The position numbers were made by a program, and so were the translations under genes. A DNA stretch of 64,000 bases from Acidobacteriota bacterium (lineage in GTDB: Bacteria > Acidobacteriota > Vicinamibacteria > Vicinamibacterales > JAHECP01), in the NCBI GenBank assembly GCA_024641665.1, contig JAHECP010000004.1, forward strand, positions 23,342 through 87,341. The letters run 5' to 3'. The notes under the pieces are model-generated. The model saw only the letters and a list, made by a program, of their open reading frames with translations, searched no databases and was not told the origin of the DNA. Each line of letters begins with the position of its first letter. The first letter of the stretch is position 1. This document shows positions 8,212 through 17,091 of this stretch, piece by piece.

Positions 8212-8840
8212 GAAGTGACAGCCAGCACACCAGGCATCACGTCGAACGGCCCGCCGGGCACGTCGTCGGTCGGTTGACGGTGGCCGTCCTGCTCGGGTTG
8301 GCGCTGGCCGCCGAGGTTCCGCCGCCCATCGCCGCGCAGACCAACGGCGTGCCGGAGCGGTACACCGCCAAAGCCGTCAACATGGGCAGCGGCCCGACGG
8401 CTGCCGGCCTGGTGCTCATCACGATCAACCGATGGTCGACCGCGAAGGAGCGCGAGAGCCTTCTCACGGTGTTCGCGGAACAGGGGCCGAAGAAGCTGCT
8501 GAGCGCGCTGCGCAAGAGCCCGAAGGTCGGGTCTCTCCGCCTGCCGAACACGCTGGCGTGGGATCTGCGCTACGCCTTCGAGTCGCCGCTGGACGAGGGC
8601 GGGCGTCGTGTCGTGCTCGCAACCGATCGCCCGATTGGCTTCCAGGAAGCCCGCAACCAGCCGAGGCGAATCGACTACCCCTTCACCCTGATCGAAATCC
8701 GGTTCACGAAGGACGGTGTCGGGGTCGGAAAGATGTCGGTCTATACGAAGATCGCGCTCAGCAAGGACAAACAGACCATGGAGCTCGAGAACTACGGGAC
8801 CGAGCCCGTCCGGCTGACCGAAGTCACCATCGACAGGTGA
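8208..8840 (+). CDS. Exported protein of unknown function
   Basis: 210 residues, starting in an ATGA overlap with the DUF4136 gene. Residues 1-45 form a long N-region and a hydrophobic stretch (VAVLLGLALAAEV) ending in IAAQ, so it is probably secreted. The rest alternates beta strands: GPTAAGLVLITINRW, LRYAFESPL, RRVVLATDRPIGF, FTLIEIRFTKDGVGVGKMSVY, and MELENYGTEPVRLTEVTI. I do not recognise a named family. The position as third gene of the operon suggests a role together with the barrel and DUF4136 proteins in the envelope. Confidence 0.75.
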   Translation: MRSDSQHTRHHVERPAGHVVGRLTVAVLLGLALAAEVPPPIAAQTNGVPERYTAKAVNMGSGPTAAGLVLITINRWSTAKERESLLTVFAEQGPKKLLSALRKSPKVGSLRLPNTLAWDLRYAFESPLDEGGRRVVLATDRPIGFQEARNQPRRIDYPFTLIEIRFTKDGVGVGKMSVYTKIALSKDKQTMELENYGTEPVRLTEVTIDR

Positions 8841-8866
8841 CATCACTCCGCCCGCGCGCGGCGTGC

Positions 8867-8886
8867 CGACGAGAAACCCCTCGTCG
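8867..8886 (+). terminator. Hairpin between convergent genes
   Basis: CGACGAG, six-base loop AAACCC, then CTCGTCG: a perfect 7-bp stem just after the stop at 8840 and before the convergent regulator gene. There is no clear U tract, so it is only a terminator candidate. Confidence 0.4.
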
Positions 8887-8902
8887 AGTCGCTGCGCGGC
8901 GC

Positions 8903-10540
8903 TCAGCCACAGAAGACCGGCGACTGACCCGCTGGTGCGCCCGTGCCGCGGACGGCCCGCGGCCGGGTGATTCCGAGCTTCTTCATCCGGAAGCGAAGCG
9001 TATTGGGATGGAGGCCGAGCTGCTCGGCCGCGTTGCCGGCCCCGTTGATGCGCCAGTTGCACTTGGCGAGCGTGCCCTCGATGTGCCGCCGCTGCACGAG
9101 GTCGAGGGTCGAACCGTCAGCGGGCAGGCTCGCACGGCTGTGGTCGCGCAGGTCGTCGTCGAGGACGAGCGTGTCGCCGGGCGAGTGGATCATCGCCCGC
9201 TCGACGACGTTCTGGAGCTCGCGCACGTTGCCAGGCCACGCCAGCGCCTGCAGCCTCTCCATGACCGCGGCCGGCACGTGAGTGATCGTCCGACGCAGCG
9301 CCTTTTGCCGCCGGTGTATGACGTACCACACCAGCCGCGGAATATCCGTGGGCCGCTCCCGGAGCGGCGGAAGGCGAATGGGAAACACGTTCAACCGGTA
9401 GAACAGGTCGGCGCGGAAGCGGCCGTCGGCCACCATGGCCCCGATGTCGCGGTGGGTGGCGGCGATGAAGCGCACGTCCGCTTTGCGCTTCTGGGACGAG
9501 CCGAGGCGCTCGAACTCGCCCTCCTGGAGCACGCGCAACAGCTTGGACTGCAGCTCCAGCGGCAGATCGCCGATCTCGTCGAGAAGGAGGGTGCCGCGGT
9601 TCGCCAGCTCGAACCGCCCCTGGCGCTGGGCGATGGCGCCAGTGAACGCGCCCCGCTCGTGGCCGAACAGCTCGCTCTCGATGAGCGCAGGCGGCAGGGC
9701 CGCGCAGTTGACGCCGACGAACGCGCGATCGCGCCGGTGGCTGCGCTGGTGCAGCGCGCGGGCGAACAGCTCCTTGCCGGTCCCCGTCTCGCCCAGCAGC
9801 AGAACCGTGGCGTCGGTCGACGCGACCTCGACGACCTGGGCGAGGCTCGCGCGGAGGGACGGGCCCTCGCCCACAATCTCGTGGAAGCCGTGCAGGTCGT
9901 CGATCTCCTCACGCAAGTACTTGTTCTCGGCATCGAGCGGGCCCGTGCGCCCGCCCGCCGCGCGTGGTGACCGCTCCCGGAGCCCGCGGAACAGCGCCGA
10001 GGCGAGGATCTCGACGATGAGGCGCAGCCGCTGGACGAGCGGAGGCGTCCACCGGCACTCCCGGAGCGTCGCCACGTCCAGCGCGCACACCTTCCGCCCT
10101 TCGATCTCGACGGGCAGCACCAGCCGCGACCTCATGCGCTCGTGGTTGGCCACAAAGGCTCGTTCGCCTCTGGCCTCGGGCGGCAGGTCGTCGGGCAGCC
10201 GGTTCAGCACGATCGATTCACACCGCCGGAGCCGCTCCCCGTACCACGGGTGCGTCAGGAGATCGTCAGGGCCCTCGGAGCGGACGCCAGCCCCGGCGTA
10301 CGAGCCGGCCACCTCGATCGAGTCATCCTCCGTATACCGAACCACGCTGCAGCGAGCATCGTCGAGCACGTCGACGACCGCATGCACGGCGCGTTCGATG
10401 GCGCCAGGGATCCGATCGGCGTGCAGGATGACGGTCGAGGACAGCTCCGCCGCGAGGCGGTCGAGCGCCGCCAGGGTGTCGCGACCCTGCGGCTCGAGCG
10501 CACGGCCGAACGCACGTTCCGCGGCAATCACACGGTCCAT
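8903..10540 (-). CDS. Sigma-54-dependent activator with GAF sensor domain
   Basis: 545 residues from ATG at 10540. Residues about 35-190 are a GAF-like sensor domain; 200-215 a short coiled linker; 220-460 the AAA+ sigma-54 interaction domain with Walker A GETGTGKE (250-257), GAFTGA (297-302) and Walker B LLLDEIGD (318-325); the end carries a Fis-type HTH (LHPNTLRFRMKKLGI). All residues needed to remodel sigma-54 RNA polymerase are present. There is no receiver domain, so control is probably by ligand or partner through GAF. It follows the ABM-domain gene by 14 bp. It is a candidate binder of the TCAC-CATG-GTGA palindromes. Confidence 0.92.
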   Translation of the reverse strand: MDRVIAAERAFGRALEPQGRDTLAALDRLAAELSSTVILHADRIPGAIERAVHAVVDVLDDARCSVVRYTEDDSIEVAGSYAGAGVRSEGPDDLLTHPWYGERLRRCESIVLNRLPDDLPPEARGERAFVANHERMRSRLVLPVEIEGRKVCALDVATLRECRWTPPLVQRLRLIVEILASALFRGLRERSPRAAGGRTGPLDAENKYLREEIDDLHGFHEIVGEGPSLRASLAQVVEVASTDATVLLLGETGTGKELFARALHQRSHRRDRAFVGVNCAALPPALIESELFGHERGAFTGAIAQRQGRFELANRGTLLLDEIGDLPLELQSKLLRVLQEGEFERLGSSQKRKADVRFIAATHRDIGAMVADGRFRADLFYRLNVFPIRLPPLRERPTDIPRLVWYVIHRRQKALRRTITHVPAAVMERLQALAWPGNVRELQNVVERAMIHSPGDTLVLDDDLRDHSRASLPADGSTLDLVQRRHIEGTLAKCNWRINGAGNAAEQLGLHPNTLRFRMKKLGITRPRAVRGTGAPAGQSPVFCG

Positions 10541-10554
10541 GGCTAGCTCCTCTG

Positions 10555-10917
10555 TTACGCGCGCGAGATGGGTGCCGTTGATGCCACCTGAGGGTCTCGT
10601 CGCAGACGCATCGCTGCGACGTAATCCAGGCCGCGGGTCTCCGTGACGAACCGGAACTCGAAGACGGGCGGCGCCGCCGAGGTCTCGAGCACGGCGAGCA
10701 GACGCCCGAACCGGTCGCTGTCCAGCTGCTGCCGCAGGTCCGCGTCCGCCCACTCCTCCGTGTAGCAGATGCGGTGCGCGTCGTCGTCCTCACGGCAGAG
10801 CTGTGCACACGCGCACCTACGATCGGCCTGCGCCGCGCGCAGCACGGTGCGACACGCCTGGATGACTTCGTCGGCGTGTCCCGGCGGCGCAACCAGCCGG
10901 ACGAGCAACTGCACCAT
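10555..10917 (-). CDS. Antibiotic biosynthesis monooxygenase (ABM)-like domain protein
   Basis: 120 residues from ATG at 10917. MVQLLVRLVAPPGHADEVIQACRTVLRAAQADRRC, then YTEEWADADLRQQLDSDRFGRLLAVLE and a final strand EFRFVTETRGLDYV is the dimeric alpha/beta-barrel layout of small ABM/quinol-monooxygenase-like proteins. Cys-rich CACAQLC in the middle is unusual. It is the gene before the GAF/sigma-54 activator, so it may make or remove that sensor's ligand; this is inference. The frame is open upstream to 11358 but without protein character. Confidence 0.65.
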   Translation of the reverse strand: MVQLLVRLVAPPGHADEVIQACRTVLRAAQADRRCACAQLCREDDDAHRICYTEEWADADLRQQLDSDRFGRLLAVLETSAAPPVFEFRFVTETRGLDYVAAMRLRRDPQVASTAPISRA

Positions 10918-11066
10918 GGACGTCGAGATAGGCACGCCGTGTGCCACACGGCCAGGTGACCGGACGGCCAGTCTCGAAGTGACCTTGTCGAAGATGGTTA
11001 CCGCGCGTACAGCAGAGGCGGGACGATCTCTGGGGTCGCCTTGGGCCGCACGATATATTGGGGAAA

Positions 11067-13415
11067 CTACGGACGCTGCGTGGAGCCAGGACGCTGAATG
11101 TCGAGCTTCTTCATCCGCGCCTCGAGCGTCGTGGGTCGCAAGCCGAGCCGCTCGGCGGCCCCGTGCTTCCCTCGAACTCGCCAGCCGCTGTCCTGGAGCA
11201 CCTGGAGGATGTGCGCCCGCTCCAGCGCGTTGAGGTCGGAGGGAGCCTCCGGTACCGGCGTCGCGGGCACCGGGGGCTCCAGCACGAGCGTCGGCCCGGA
11301 CGCCAGGATCATCGCGCGCTCGACCACGTTGCGCAGCTCGCGGACGTTGCCAGGCCACGCGTAAGCGGCCAGCGCGGCCAGGCTCGCCGGATCCACCGTG
11401 CTGATGGGCTTGTCCATCGCCGCGGCGAACTCGTCCACGAACGCGTTGACGAGCAGCGGGATGTCGTCGGGCCGCTCGCGCAGCGGCGGCACCGTGATGG
11501 GAAACACGTTGAGCCGATAGTAGAGGTCCTGCCGGAAGGTGCCCGCCTGGGCCGCCCGCTCGAGGTCGCGGTGGGTGGCCGCGATGATGCGCACGTCCAC
11601 GGTCACCGGCCGCGGACTGCCCAGCCGCTCGATCGTGCGCTCCTCGAGCACCCTGAGCAGCTTCACCTGCACCTCGGCGGGCAGGTCGCCGATTTCGTCG
11701 AGGAACAGGGTGGAGCCGTGCGCGAGCTCGAACCGGCCGATCTGCTTGGTCAGCGCCCCGGTGTAGGCGCCCTTCTCGCGGCCGAACAGCTCGCTTTCGA
11801 TGAGCGCGCTCGGGATGGCGGAGCAGTTCACGCGGATCATCGCCCGGCCGCGCCGCTGGCTGGCCTCGTGGATGAGCGACGCGAAGCGCTCCTTGCCCGT
11901 CCCGGTCTCGCCCAGCAGGAGCACGGTCGAATTGGTCGCGGCGACCTGCTCGGCCAACGCGAGCACGTGGCGAAGCGCGGCGCTGCGCCCGACCACCAGA
12001 TCCGTGTCGTAGCGCGGTCTGGTCTCGCGGCGCAGGTAGACGTTCTCCTGTTGCAGGCGGTCACGGAGCTCCTGGGCCTCGTCGAGCGCGTGACGCAGCT
12101 CCTGCTCCAGTCGCTTGCGATCCGTCACGTCCTGGACGGTGCCGACGATGCGCTGGGACTCTTTCTCGGCCTTGTCCGTCAACGCGCGGGCCGTCTGCCG
12201 AAGCCAGATCGTGCCCCGGGTCGGATGCTCGTACCGATACTCGATCGCCATGCGGTCGGCGTCGCCGTTCAACAGCTGGCGCCGTTGCTCGAGCACCTCT
12301 TCCTTGTCGTCCTTGTGGACGTGCGCCAGCCAGAAGTCCCGGTCCTGGTCCTCGTTGCCGGGCCCGAGGCCGAGCATGTCGCGGAGACGCTCGTCGAAGA
12401 ACGGGCGGTCGGCGCTGCCCCGCAACTCCGAGAACCCGACCTCGGCCACCTCGACCGCGGCAGCCAGGCGCGCCTCCTGCCGCTCGGCGAGCTCGGCCGC
12501 GCGGACGCGCTCGGTCACATCGACCGACACCCCGAACAGCCGGTCGGGGCCTTCGGGACGGCCCCTGGTGTGCATCCAGCGCTCCGCGCCATCCGGCCGC
12601 ACGATGCGGTACTGCTGTTCGAAACGGTCCCGGTTCCGGACGGACGCTTCGATCGCACGGGCCACCCTGTCGCGGTCGTCCGGGTGGACGATGGTCAAGA
12701 AGCGCTCGATGGTGCGCGTCTCCGCCGGGCCTTCGCCGTGCAGCCGGCGGAACTCCAGCGTGGCCCAGATGCGGCCCTTGGGGAGGTCGATCTCCCACAG
12801 GCCGGCCCCCGCCGATGCGGCAGCCAGCTCCAGCCGCGCCCTGCTCAATTGGAGCGCGTCGTGGGTGCGCTTGCGCTCCAGCGCGTTCACCAGCATTTCT
12901 GCGAGCAGGCGGAGCCGCGGGATGTAGGCGTCGGGCCACTCGCGCCCCTCGTGCATCGTCTGAATGATGATCACGTGGCCAAGCGCCGATCCCACCGGAA
13001 TCGGGATGCTCAGGTTCGAGCCGACCGAGAACTGCTTCCGGCCGATGCGATCCTTGGCCGCTTCTGGAGGGAGGTCGGCCAGCCGCGACGCGCGGAAGGG
13101 TGTGCGTTCCACGACCAGTTTCTGGAAGGTCCAGGGGAAGAGCTTCGCGAGGTCGATGTCCTTGATGTCGAGATGCGCTCCCTCGGCGTACGACGCGTGG
13201 GTCACCCGGAGCACGTGCTGGTCGGCACTGGCCGCGAGCAGCCCACAGCGATCCGCCCTGAAGAACACCCGGACGTCGTGGAGGGCCCCTTCAACCACCG
13301 CATCGACGTCCTCGAGCGGCGCCGCCAGCAACCGGGCGGAGATGTCGGCCAGGAGCGTCTCGAACGCGAGACGTTCCTCGAAGGGCGCGTCCGAAGGCGG
13401 CCGGTCAGCACCCAT
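11067..13415 (-). CDS. Sigma-54-dependent activator with GAF and two PAS domains
   Basis: 782 residues. GAF-like domain about 20-180, PAS domain 1 about 190-305 (IVHPDDRDRVARAI), PAS domain 2 about 310-430 (AHVHKDDKEEVLEQRRQLL), coiled linker 430-460, AAA+ domain with GETGTGKE at 502-509, and C-terminal Fis HTH (LRPTTLEARMKKLDI). The sigma-54 contact loop reads GAYTGA (549-554) instead of GAFTGA, a conservative change also seen in natural activators. No receiver or kinase domain, so direct sensing is likely. It lies 54 bp from palindrome UAS 2. Confidence 0.92.
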   Translation of the reverse strand: MGADRPPSDAPFEERLAFETLLADISARLLAAPLEDVDAVVEGALHDVRVFFRADRCGLLAASADQHVLRVTHASYAEGAHLDIKDIDLAKLFPWTFQKLVVERTPFRASRLADLPPEAAKDRIGRKQFSVGSNLSIPIPVGSALGHVIIIQTMHEGREWPDAYIPRLRLLAEMLVNALERKRTHDALQLSRARLELAAASAGAGLWEIDLPKGRIWATLEFRRLHGEGPAETRTIERFLTIVHPDDRDRVARAIEASVRNRDRFEQQYRIVRPDGAERWMHTRGRPEGPDRLFGVSVDVTERVRAAELAERQEARLAAAVEVAEVGFSELRGSADRPFFDERLRDMLGLGPGNEDQDRDFWLAHVHKDDKEEVLEQRRQLLNGDADRMAIEYRYEHPTRGTIWLRQTARALTDKAEKESQRIVGTVQDVTDRKRLEQELRHALDEAQELRDRLQQENVYLRRETRPRYDTDLVVGRSAALRHVLALAEQVAATNSTVLLLGETGTGKERFASLIHEASQRRGRAMIRVNCSAIPSALIESELFGREKGAYTGALTKQIGRFELAHGSTLFLDEIGDLPAEVQVKLLRVLEERTIERLGSPRPVTVDVRIIAATHRDLERAAQAGTFRQDLYYRLNVFPITVPPLRERPDDIPLLVNAFVDEFAAAMDKPISTVDPASLAALAAYAWPGNVRELRNVVERAMILASGPTLVLEPPVPATPVPEAPSDLNALERAHILQVLQDSGWRVRGKHGAAERLGLRPTTLEARMKKLDIQRPGSTQRP

Positions 13416-13468
13416 TTTCGAGTAGGCTAACGATGCCCTGCCGACATTGAAAGCTCAGCAGCGGCGGC

Positions 13469-13484
13469 TCACGGCATGTTGTGA
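13469..13484. promoter_or_regulatory. Enhancer-like palindrome (UAS 2)
   Basis: TCACGGCATGTTGTGA, perfect TCAC/GTGA arms around CATG. It lies between the start of the PAS/sigma-54 activator and the divergent DUF4136 gene, 92 bp upstream of the sigma-54 promoter at 13567. Confidence 0.65.
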
Positions 13485-13566
13485 CGCCAGGTGGGAGGGC
13501 TCCGTCTGTCTCGAGATTCCCGCCCACTCGCGCGTGGTTCCCCCGACGCCCGGGACCGACGGGGGC

Positions 13567-13582
13567 TGGCGCATCTCGTGCA
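13567..13582 (+). promoter_or_regulatory. Sigma-54 promoter before the 13681 gene
   Basis: TGGCGCATCTCGTGCA: GG-N10-GC spacing is exact, the -24 box is good and the -12 box has GTGC instead of TTGC. It is 99 bp before the ATG. Confidence 0.55.
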
Positions 13583-13680
13583 GGAGTATGACACGGACCG
13601 CCTGACCCAGGGGCCCGCGAACATGAGCGGGCCGGCAGATCGGTCGATCAGGGTCCCGGCACCGGGACCGGAGGACGAGG

Positions 13681-14307
13681 ATGCAGCAGCCAACCGGGCT
13701 GATTCGACGTGGATCTCGCGCAGCCGGACGGCCCGGGCCGGGCCTGATCGTCCTGGCGATTGCCCTCGGCATGGCCTTCGCCGTGCAGCTCGGCGCCGCC
13801 GCGGTCAAGGTCCGCGTCGATTTCGACAAGGCCTTCGACTTCCGGCAGTCGCGCACGTGGGGCTGGAACCCGCAGGAGTCCGGACGCGTCATGCTGGCCC
13901 GCACACCGAGCGACGATCCCGAGGCCGTACGGCGGCGGGCGGAGCCGATCATCATGGACGCCGTGAGCGCCGAGATGGCCCGCCGCGGTCTCGAGCAGGC
14001 GGCCGGGACGCCGGACCTCACGCTGACCTACTACCTGCTGCTGACGATCGGCACCTCGGCGCAGACCATGGGCCAGTTCCTGCCGGCGGTCTCCGCATGG
14101 GGCCTGCCGCCCTTCATGCAATCCACGACGTCGATCGAGGCCATCGAGCGGGGATCGCTCGTGCTCGACCTGAGCGCGAACGGTCAGGTGGTCTGGAGAG
14201 GCATTGGCGAAGCCCGGCTCAGCCTGGATCTCAACCAGGACAAGCGCGCGGCGCTCATCCGCGAGGCGGTCCGGGAGATCCTGAAGCGCTATCCGCCGAA
14301 GAAGTAG
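13681..14307 (+). CDS. DUF4136-domain exported protein (second copy)
   Basis: 208 residues. An Arg-rich start is followed by a membrane/signal segment (LIVLAIALGMAFAVQLGAAA), then the DUF4136 core VRVDFDKAFDFRQSRTWGW, LTLTYYLLL, GSLVLDLSANGQVVWRGIGEA and the end AVREILKRYPPKK. The ending parallels the 7678 protein. Its last 53 bases overlap the convergent MscS gene tail to tail. Function unknown; preceded by UAS 2 and a sigma-54 promoter. Confidence 0.85.
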   Translation: MQQPTGLIRRGSRAAGRPGPGLIVLAIALGMAFAVQLGAAAVKVRVDFDKAFDFRQSRTWGWNPQESGRVMLARTPSDDPEAVRRRAEPIIMDAVSAEMARRGLEQAAGTPDLTLTYYLLLTIGTSAQTMGQFLPAVSAWGLPPFMQSTTSIEAIERGSLVLDLSANGQVVWRGIGEARLSLDLNQDKRAALIREAVREILKRYPPKK

Positions 14308-16015
14308 CGGGCGGGTCCGGTATGGCCGGGGGCTGGAACCAGCGATCGCGCGGCACGACCTTGGGCGCCTCGGGGTCGGCCTCGTACCTGGGCGACATGA
14401 GCTGCACGCCGTACTCGTTGAACGCATCGAGGATGTTGGCGTGCACGGCCGCCAGTGTCTTCCCGCGCTGGGCGGGTCGCTCGGGACAGAACAGCAGGGT
14501 GTAGTTGACGACGGCGTCCTCGAGGGCTGTCTGTCTCACGACCGGCGCCGGCTCGCGGCGGACGCCTGGCGTGCGGGCGGCCGCGAGGAGCAGCAGGGCC
14601 TGCACCTGCCGCCAGGGGACGTCGTAGCCGATCGTGACGGAGGTCGGGACGAACACGCCGTCGGTTTCGGCGAGCCGGGAGTAGTTGGTCACGGTCTGCG
14701 AGGCCACGACCGCATTCGGAATGGTGACGTCCTCGCCCCGGCCCGTCCTGATCTTCGAGGCGAGCGTGCCCAACTGCGTGACGGTGCCTTCGACACCGCC
14801 CACCGCGACGAAGTCCCCCACGCGGAGCGCGCGCGAGTAGGTCAACGTGAACCCGCTCATCACCTGGTTCACGAGCCCGCTCGAGCCCAGCGAGACCACC
14901 AGGCCGACGAACACGCTCACGCCCTTGAACACGTCGGACTGGCTGCCGGGCAGGTACGGGTACGCGACCACCACCGCGAACAGCCACAGCGCGACCGTCA
15001 GGAGCTTGCGGGTCGGCCGGGCCGTCTCCGGGTGAACCAATGGGACGACGATCCGTCCGTCTTCGACCGCCTGGAAGAGCAACTGCGCGGTGCGGGACGC
15101 GAACCGCGTGAGCACCACGATCAGCAGGACCGTGAACAGACCCGGAATCGCGTGCAACGTGGCGACACCGGCCAGCGACAGCCGGTCCAGCAGGAACCCC
15201 CGCAGCGACTCGCCCCAGGGCCGCGTGTAGGGGAAACGCCGCAAGCTGAAGGTGAGCCACGCGTAGGCGAAGACGAGGCCCAGCGCCCAGGTCAGGAACC
15301 TGATGATCCGCTGAAGGAACTCGATGATCCGCGTCGATCGGACGAACTCCACGTCGCCAATCGCGCTCGCCTGCAGGCGTCGCCCCGCGGCGTCGCCCCA
15401 CCGCCGGCTGGCGGCGATGCGCGCTCTCCTCAACAGCCAGATGACGGCGATCAGCGCCGCGGTGACGAGCAGCACCTGGAGCACCGCGACGAGCAGCTGA
15501 CGCGGCCGGCGCAGCTCGCGAACCTCGTTCAGCGCCGTCCGCAGCCGCGAGACGGCGAGGGCGGCGGTCTCGGTCAGCGTTCCGCCGGCCAGCGCATCGA
15601 CGTCGGACGACACGATCGCGAAGATGTCGCGCCCGCCGACCCGAACGACGATCAGCGTGCCGACCGCGCGGGTCTCGACCGGGCCCATGGTGCCGGCGTC
15701 GACGAGCCGATCGAGCGCCAGCTTCGCCGCGACCGCGCGCTCGGCGGGCGGCCGGCCGAGGAACGGCGCCCGGAACTGGACGATCGGGCGGTTGGCGTAG
15801 GTGAACGTGGCGGGCGGCCCCGCCGCGGCGTCGTCCGGTTCGACGGCCGCCGCGGCGAGCGCGGTTTCGGCAGCCGTCGGCACCTGCTGCGCCGCGGCGT
15901 CGGCGCCGGTCGGCGCCGGCTGCGCCGCGGCGGAGGATGCCAGTGCCGCCATGACCACGACCAACACCAGAGAGGCGGAACGCGCGCGCAGCCGGCGAGG
16001 ACACGTGTCGGTCAT
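14255..16015 (-). CDS. MscS-family mechanosensitive ion channel
   Basis: 586 residues with a cleavable signal peptide, an Ala/Pro-rich periplasmic segment to about 180, several transmembrane helices (about 190-390), and the conserved MscS module: SLGSSGLVNQVMSG pore helix, DFVAVGGVEGTVTQLGTLASKIRT beta domain with IPNAVV, and a C-terminal alpha/beta domain (GYDVPWRQVQALLLLAA). Such channels open on membrane tension and release solutes during osmotic downshock. It is the last gene of a run starting at 19422. The tail overlaps the DUF4136 gene by 53 bp. Confidence 0.9.
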   Translation of the reverse strand: MTDTCPRRLRARSASLVLVVVMAALASSAAAQPAPTGADAAAQQVPTAAETALAAAAVEPDDAAAGPPATFTYANRPIVQFRAPFLGRPPAERAVAAKLALDRLVDAGTMGPVETRAVGTLIVVRVGGRDIFAIVSSDVDALAGGTLTETAALAVSRLRTALNEVRELRRPRQLLVAVLQVLLVTAALIAVIWLLRRARIAASRRWGDAAGRRLQASAIGDVEFVRSTRIIEFLQRIIRFLTWALGLVFAYAWLTFSLRRFPYTRPWGESLRGFLLDRLSLAGVATLHAIPGLFTVLLIVVLTRFASRTAQLLFQAVEDGRIVVPLVHPETARPTRKLLTVALWLFAVVVAYPYLPGSQSDVFKGVSVFVGLVVSLGSSGLVNQVMSGFTLTYSRALRVGDFVAVGGVEGTVTQLGTLASKIRTGRGEDVTIPNAVVASQTVTNYSRLAETDGVFVPTSVTIGYDVPWRQVQALLLLAAARTPGVRREPAPVVRQTALEDAVVNYTLLFCPERPAQRGKTLAAVHANILDAFNEYGVQLMSPRYEADPEAPKVVPRDRWFQPPAIPDPPATSSADSASGSPGPPRG

Positions 16016-16037
16016 GGGGAAGCGCCCCGGTCGCGCT

Positions 16038-16877
16038 CTACTTCGGAAAGAGCAGCGTGATGGTCGAGCGGAATTTCCACGACGATCCGCCGTCCGGCTT
16101 GGCCGCGTAGCCGCCGCCGCTGAGGCCGATGCTCATCGGCCGCTTGCCGAGCCGCACCATCTTGCTGACGTTGAAGAGGATCGGCACCGTCCACGTCTGG
16201 CCGGCCTCCGCCTTCCAGTTCCCGGTCGACTCGGAGCTGAACCCGATCGTCACCGCGTTGCTGGTCGTGTACGAGACGAACGGCTGGAGGTACGACTGGT
16301 TGACGTTGGTGCGCGCGCTGTTGCCGGCGTACGACCACAACTGGTTGAAGAGCAGGCCGTAGGTCCAGGGCCCGGTCTGCTTCAGCACCAGAATGGACGG
16401 TCCCGCGGCCCATTTCTCAGTGCCGAGGAACGGGTCGGCGGTTGTCGGCAGCAGCAACGCCGGCCCCACGCCCCAGATGAACCGCTTCGGCGCCGCGGGC
16501 GAGACGAAGGCCGTGACGAGCAGGTCGCTCAGGCCGAAGGTCGGCTGGGCGCCCGGCACGAGCGGCGGCTGGCTGAGCACGGGCACGATGACGCGGGCGA
16601 TCAGGTTCCAGTCCTTGTTGAGCGAGAACGGCATGACCGGCTGGAAGTTGAGAAGGAACCGCGTCTGTTCCTGGTCGGGGCCGAGACCATTGTCCCAGTT
16701 GAGCTGGAACGGCACGCTGACGAGGCTCGCGACCGGATTGGAAAGCTGCTTGGCCAGGGCGGCCTGGTCCTGCGCGGCGGGCTCCGCCTGCGGCGGCTGG
16801 GCGGAGACGGGCGTGGCCAGGACCGCGAACGCCAGCGGCACGAGTGAGAGACAGAGAATCGAAACGCGCTTCATCAT
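16038..16877 (-). CDS. Exported outer-membrane protein, MetA/transporter-like
   Basis: 279 residues from ATG at 16877 (a second ATG is the next codon). Signal peptide to about ATPVSAQ, then ALAKQLSNPVASLVSVPFQLNWD, a start typical of exported proteins annotated as transporter or neuromedin-U-like barrels in Gram-negative genomes. It continues with many amphipathic strands ending in FRSTITLLFPK. Substrate unknown. It lies 22 bp before the MscS gene in the same direction, so the two are probably co-transcribed. Confidence 0.75.
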   Translation of the reverse strand: MMKRVSILCLSLVPLAFAVLATPVSAQPPQAEPAAQDQAALAKQLSNPVASLVSVPFQLNWDNGLGPDQEQTRFLLNFQPVMPFSLNKDWNLIARVIVPVLSQPPLVPGAQPTFGLSDLLVTAFVSPAAPKRFIWGVGPALLLPTTADPFLGTEKWAAGPSILVLKQTGPWTYGLLFNQLWSYAGNSARTNVNQSYLQPFVSYTTSNAVTIGFSSESTGNWKAEAGQTWTVPILFNVSKMVRLGKRPMSIGLSGGGYAAKPDGGSSWKFRSTITLLFPK

Positions 16878-16896
16878 TAGGCCTCTTGTCACCCGA

Positions 16897-17088
16897 TCAC
16901 CCACGCGCTGGGCGGACGGCCTTCACCACCGCGTCGAGGAACTGGTCCACGCCGAAAACGCGGTCGAGAAGGTCACACAGCGTCTCGCCAGCGGCTTGGT
17001 CGGACTTCCTTGGACTCACCGGTTTCTCGGCCATCGTCTCGAGCTCGCTGTCTTCTTCGAGTGTCCGAACCGCACGAAGGAACGGCAC
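16897..17088 (-). CDS. Possible small protein of unknown function
   Basis: 63 residues from a GTG at 17088, three bases after the stop of the large upstream gene and 19 bp before the next start, so it fits the spacing of an operon gene. The C-terminal half AAGETLCDLLDRVFGVDQFLDAVVKAVRP looks helical and amphipathic. No family recognised and no strong ribosome site seen. An internal ATG at 17034 would give 45 residues. Could still be a chance frame. Confidence 0.4.
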   Translation of the reverse strand: MPFLRAVRTLEEDSELETMAEKPVSPRKSDQAAGETLCDLLDRVFGVDQFLDAVVKAVRPARG

Positions 17089-17091
17089 GTG

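Noticed and set aside
10931..10946. Minus-strand TGGCACACGGCGTGCC as sigma-54 promoter of the ABM/activator pair
   Set aside because: The -24 box is good, but the -12 box is poor, it is only 14 bp from the start codon, and no palindrome is nearby.
16897..17000. Gas-vesicle GvpA-like segment (LCDLLDRVF) in the 63-codon frame
   Set aside because: Only a seven-residue resemblance; the following residues do not fit and no other gas-vesicle gene is present.
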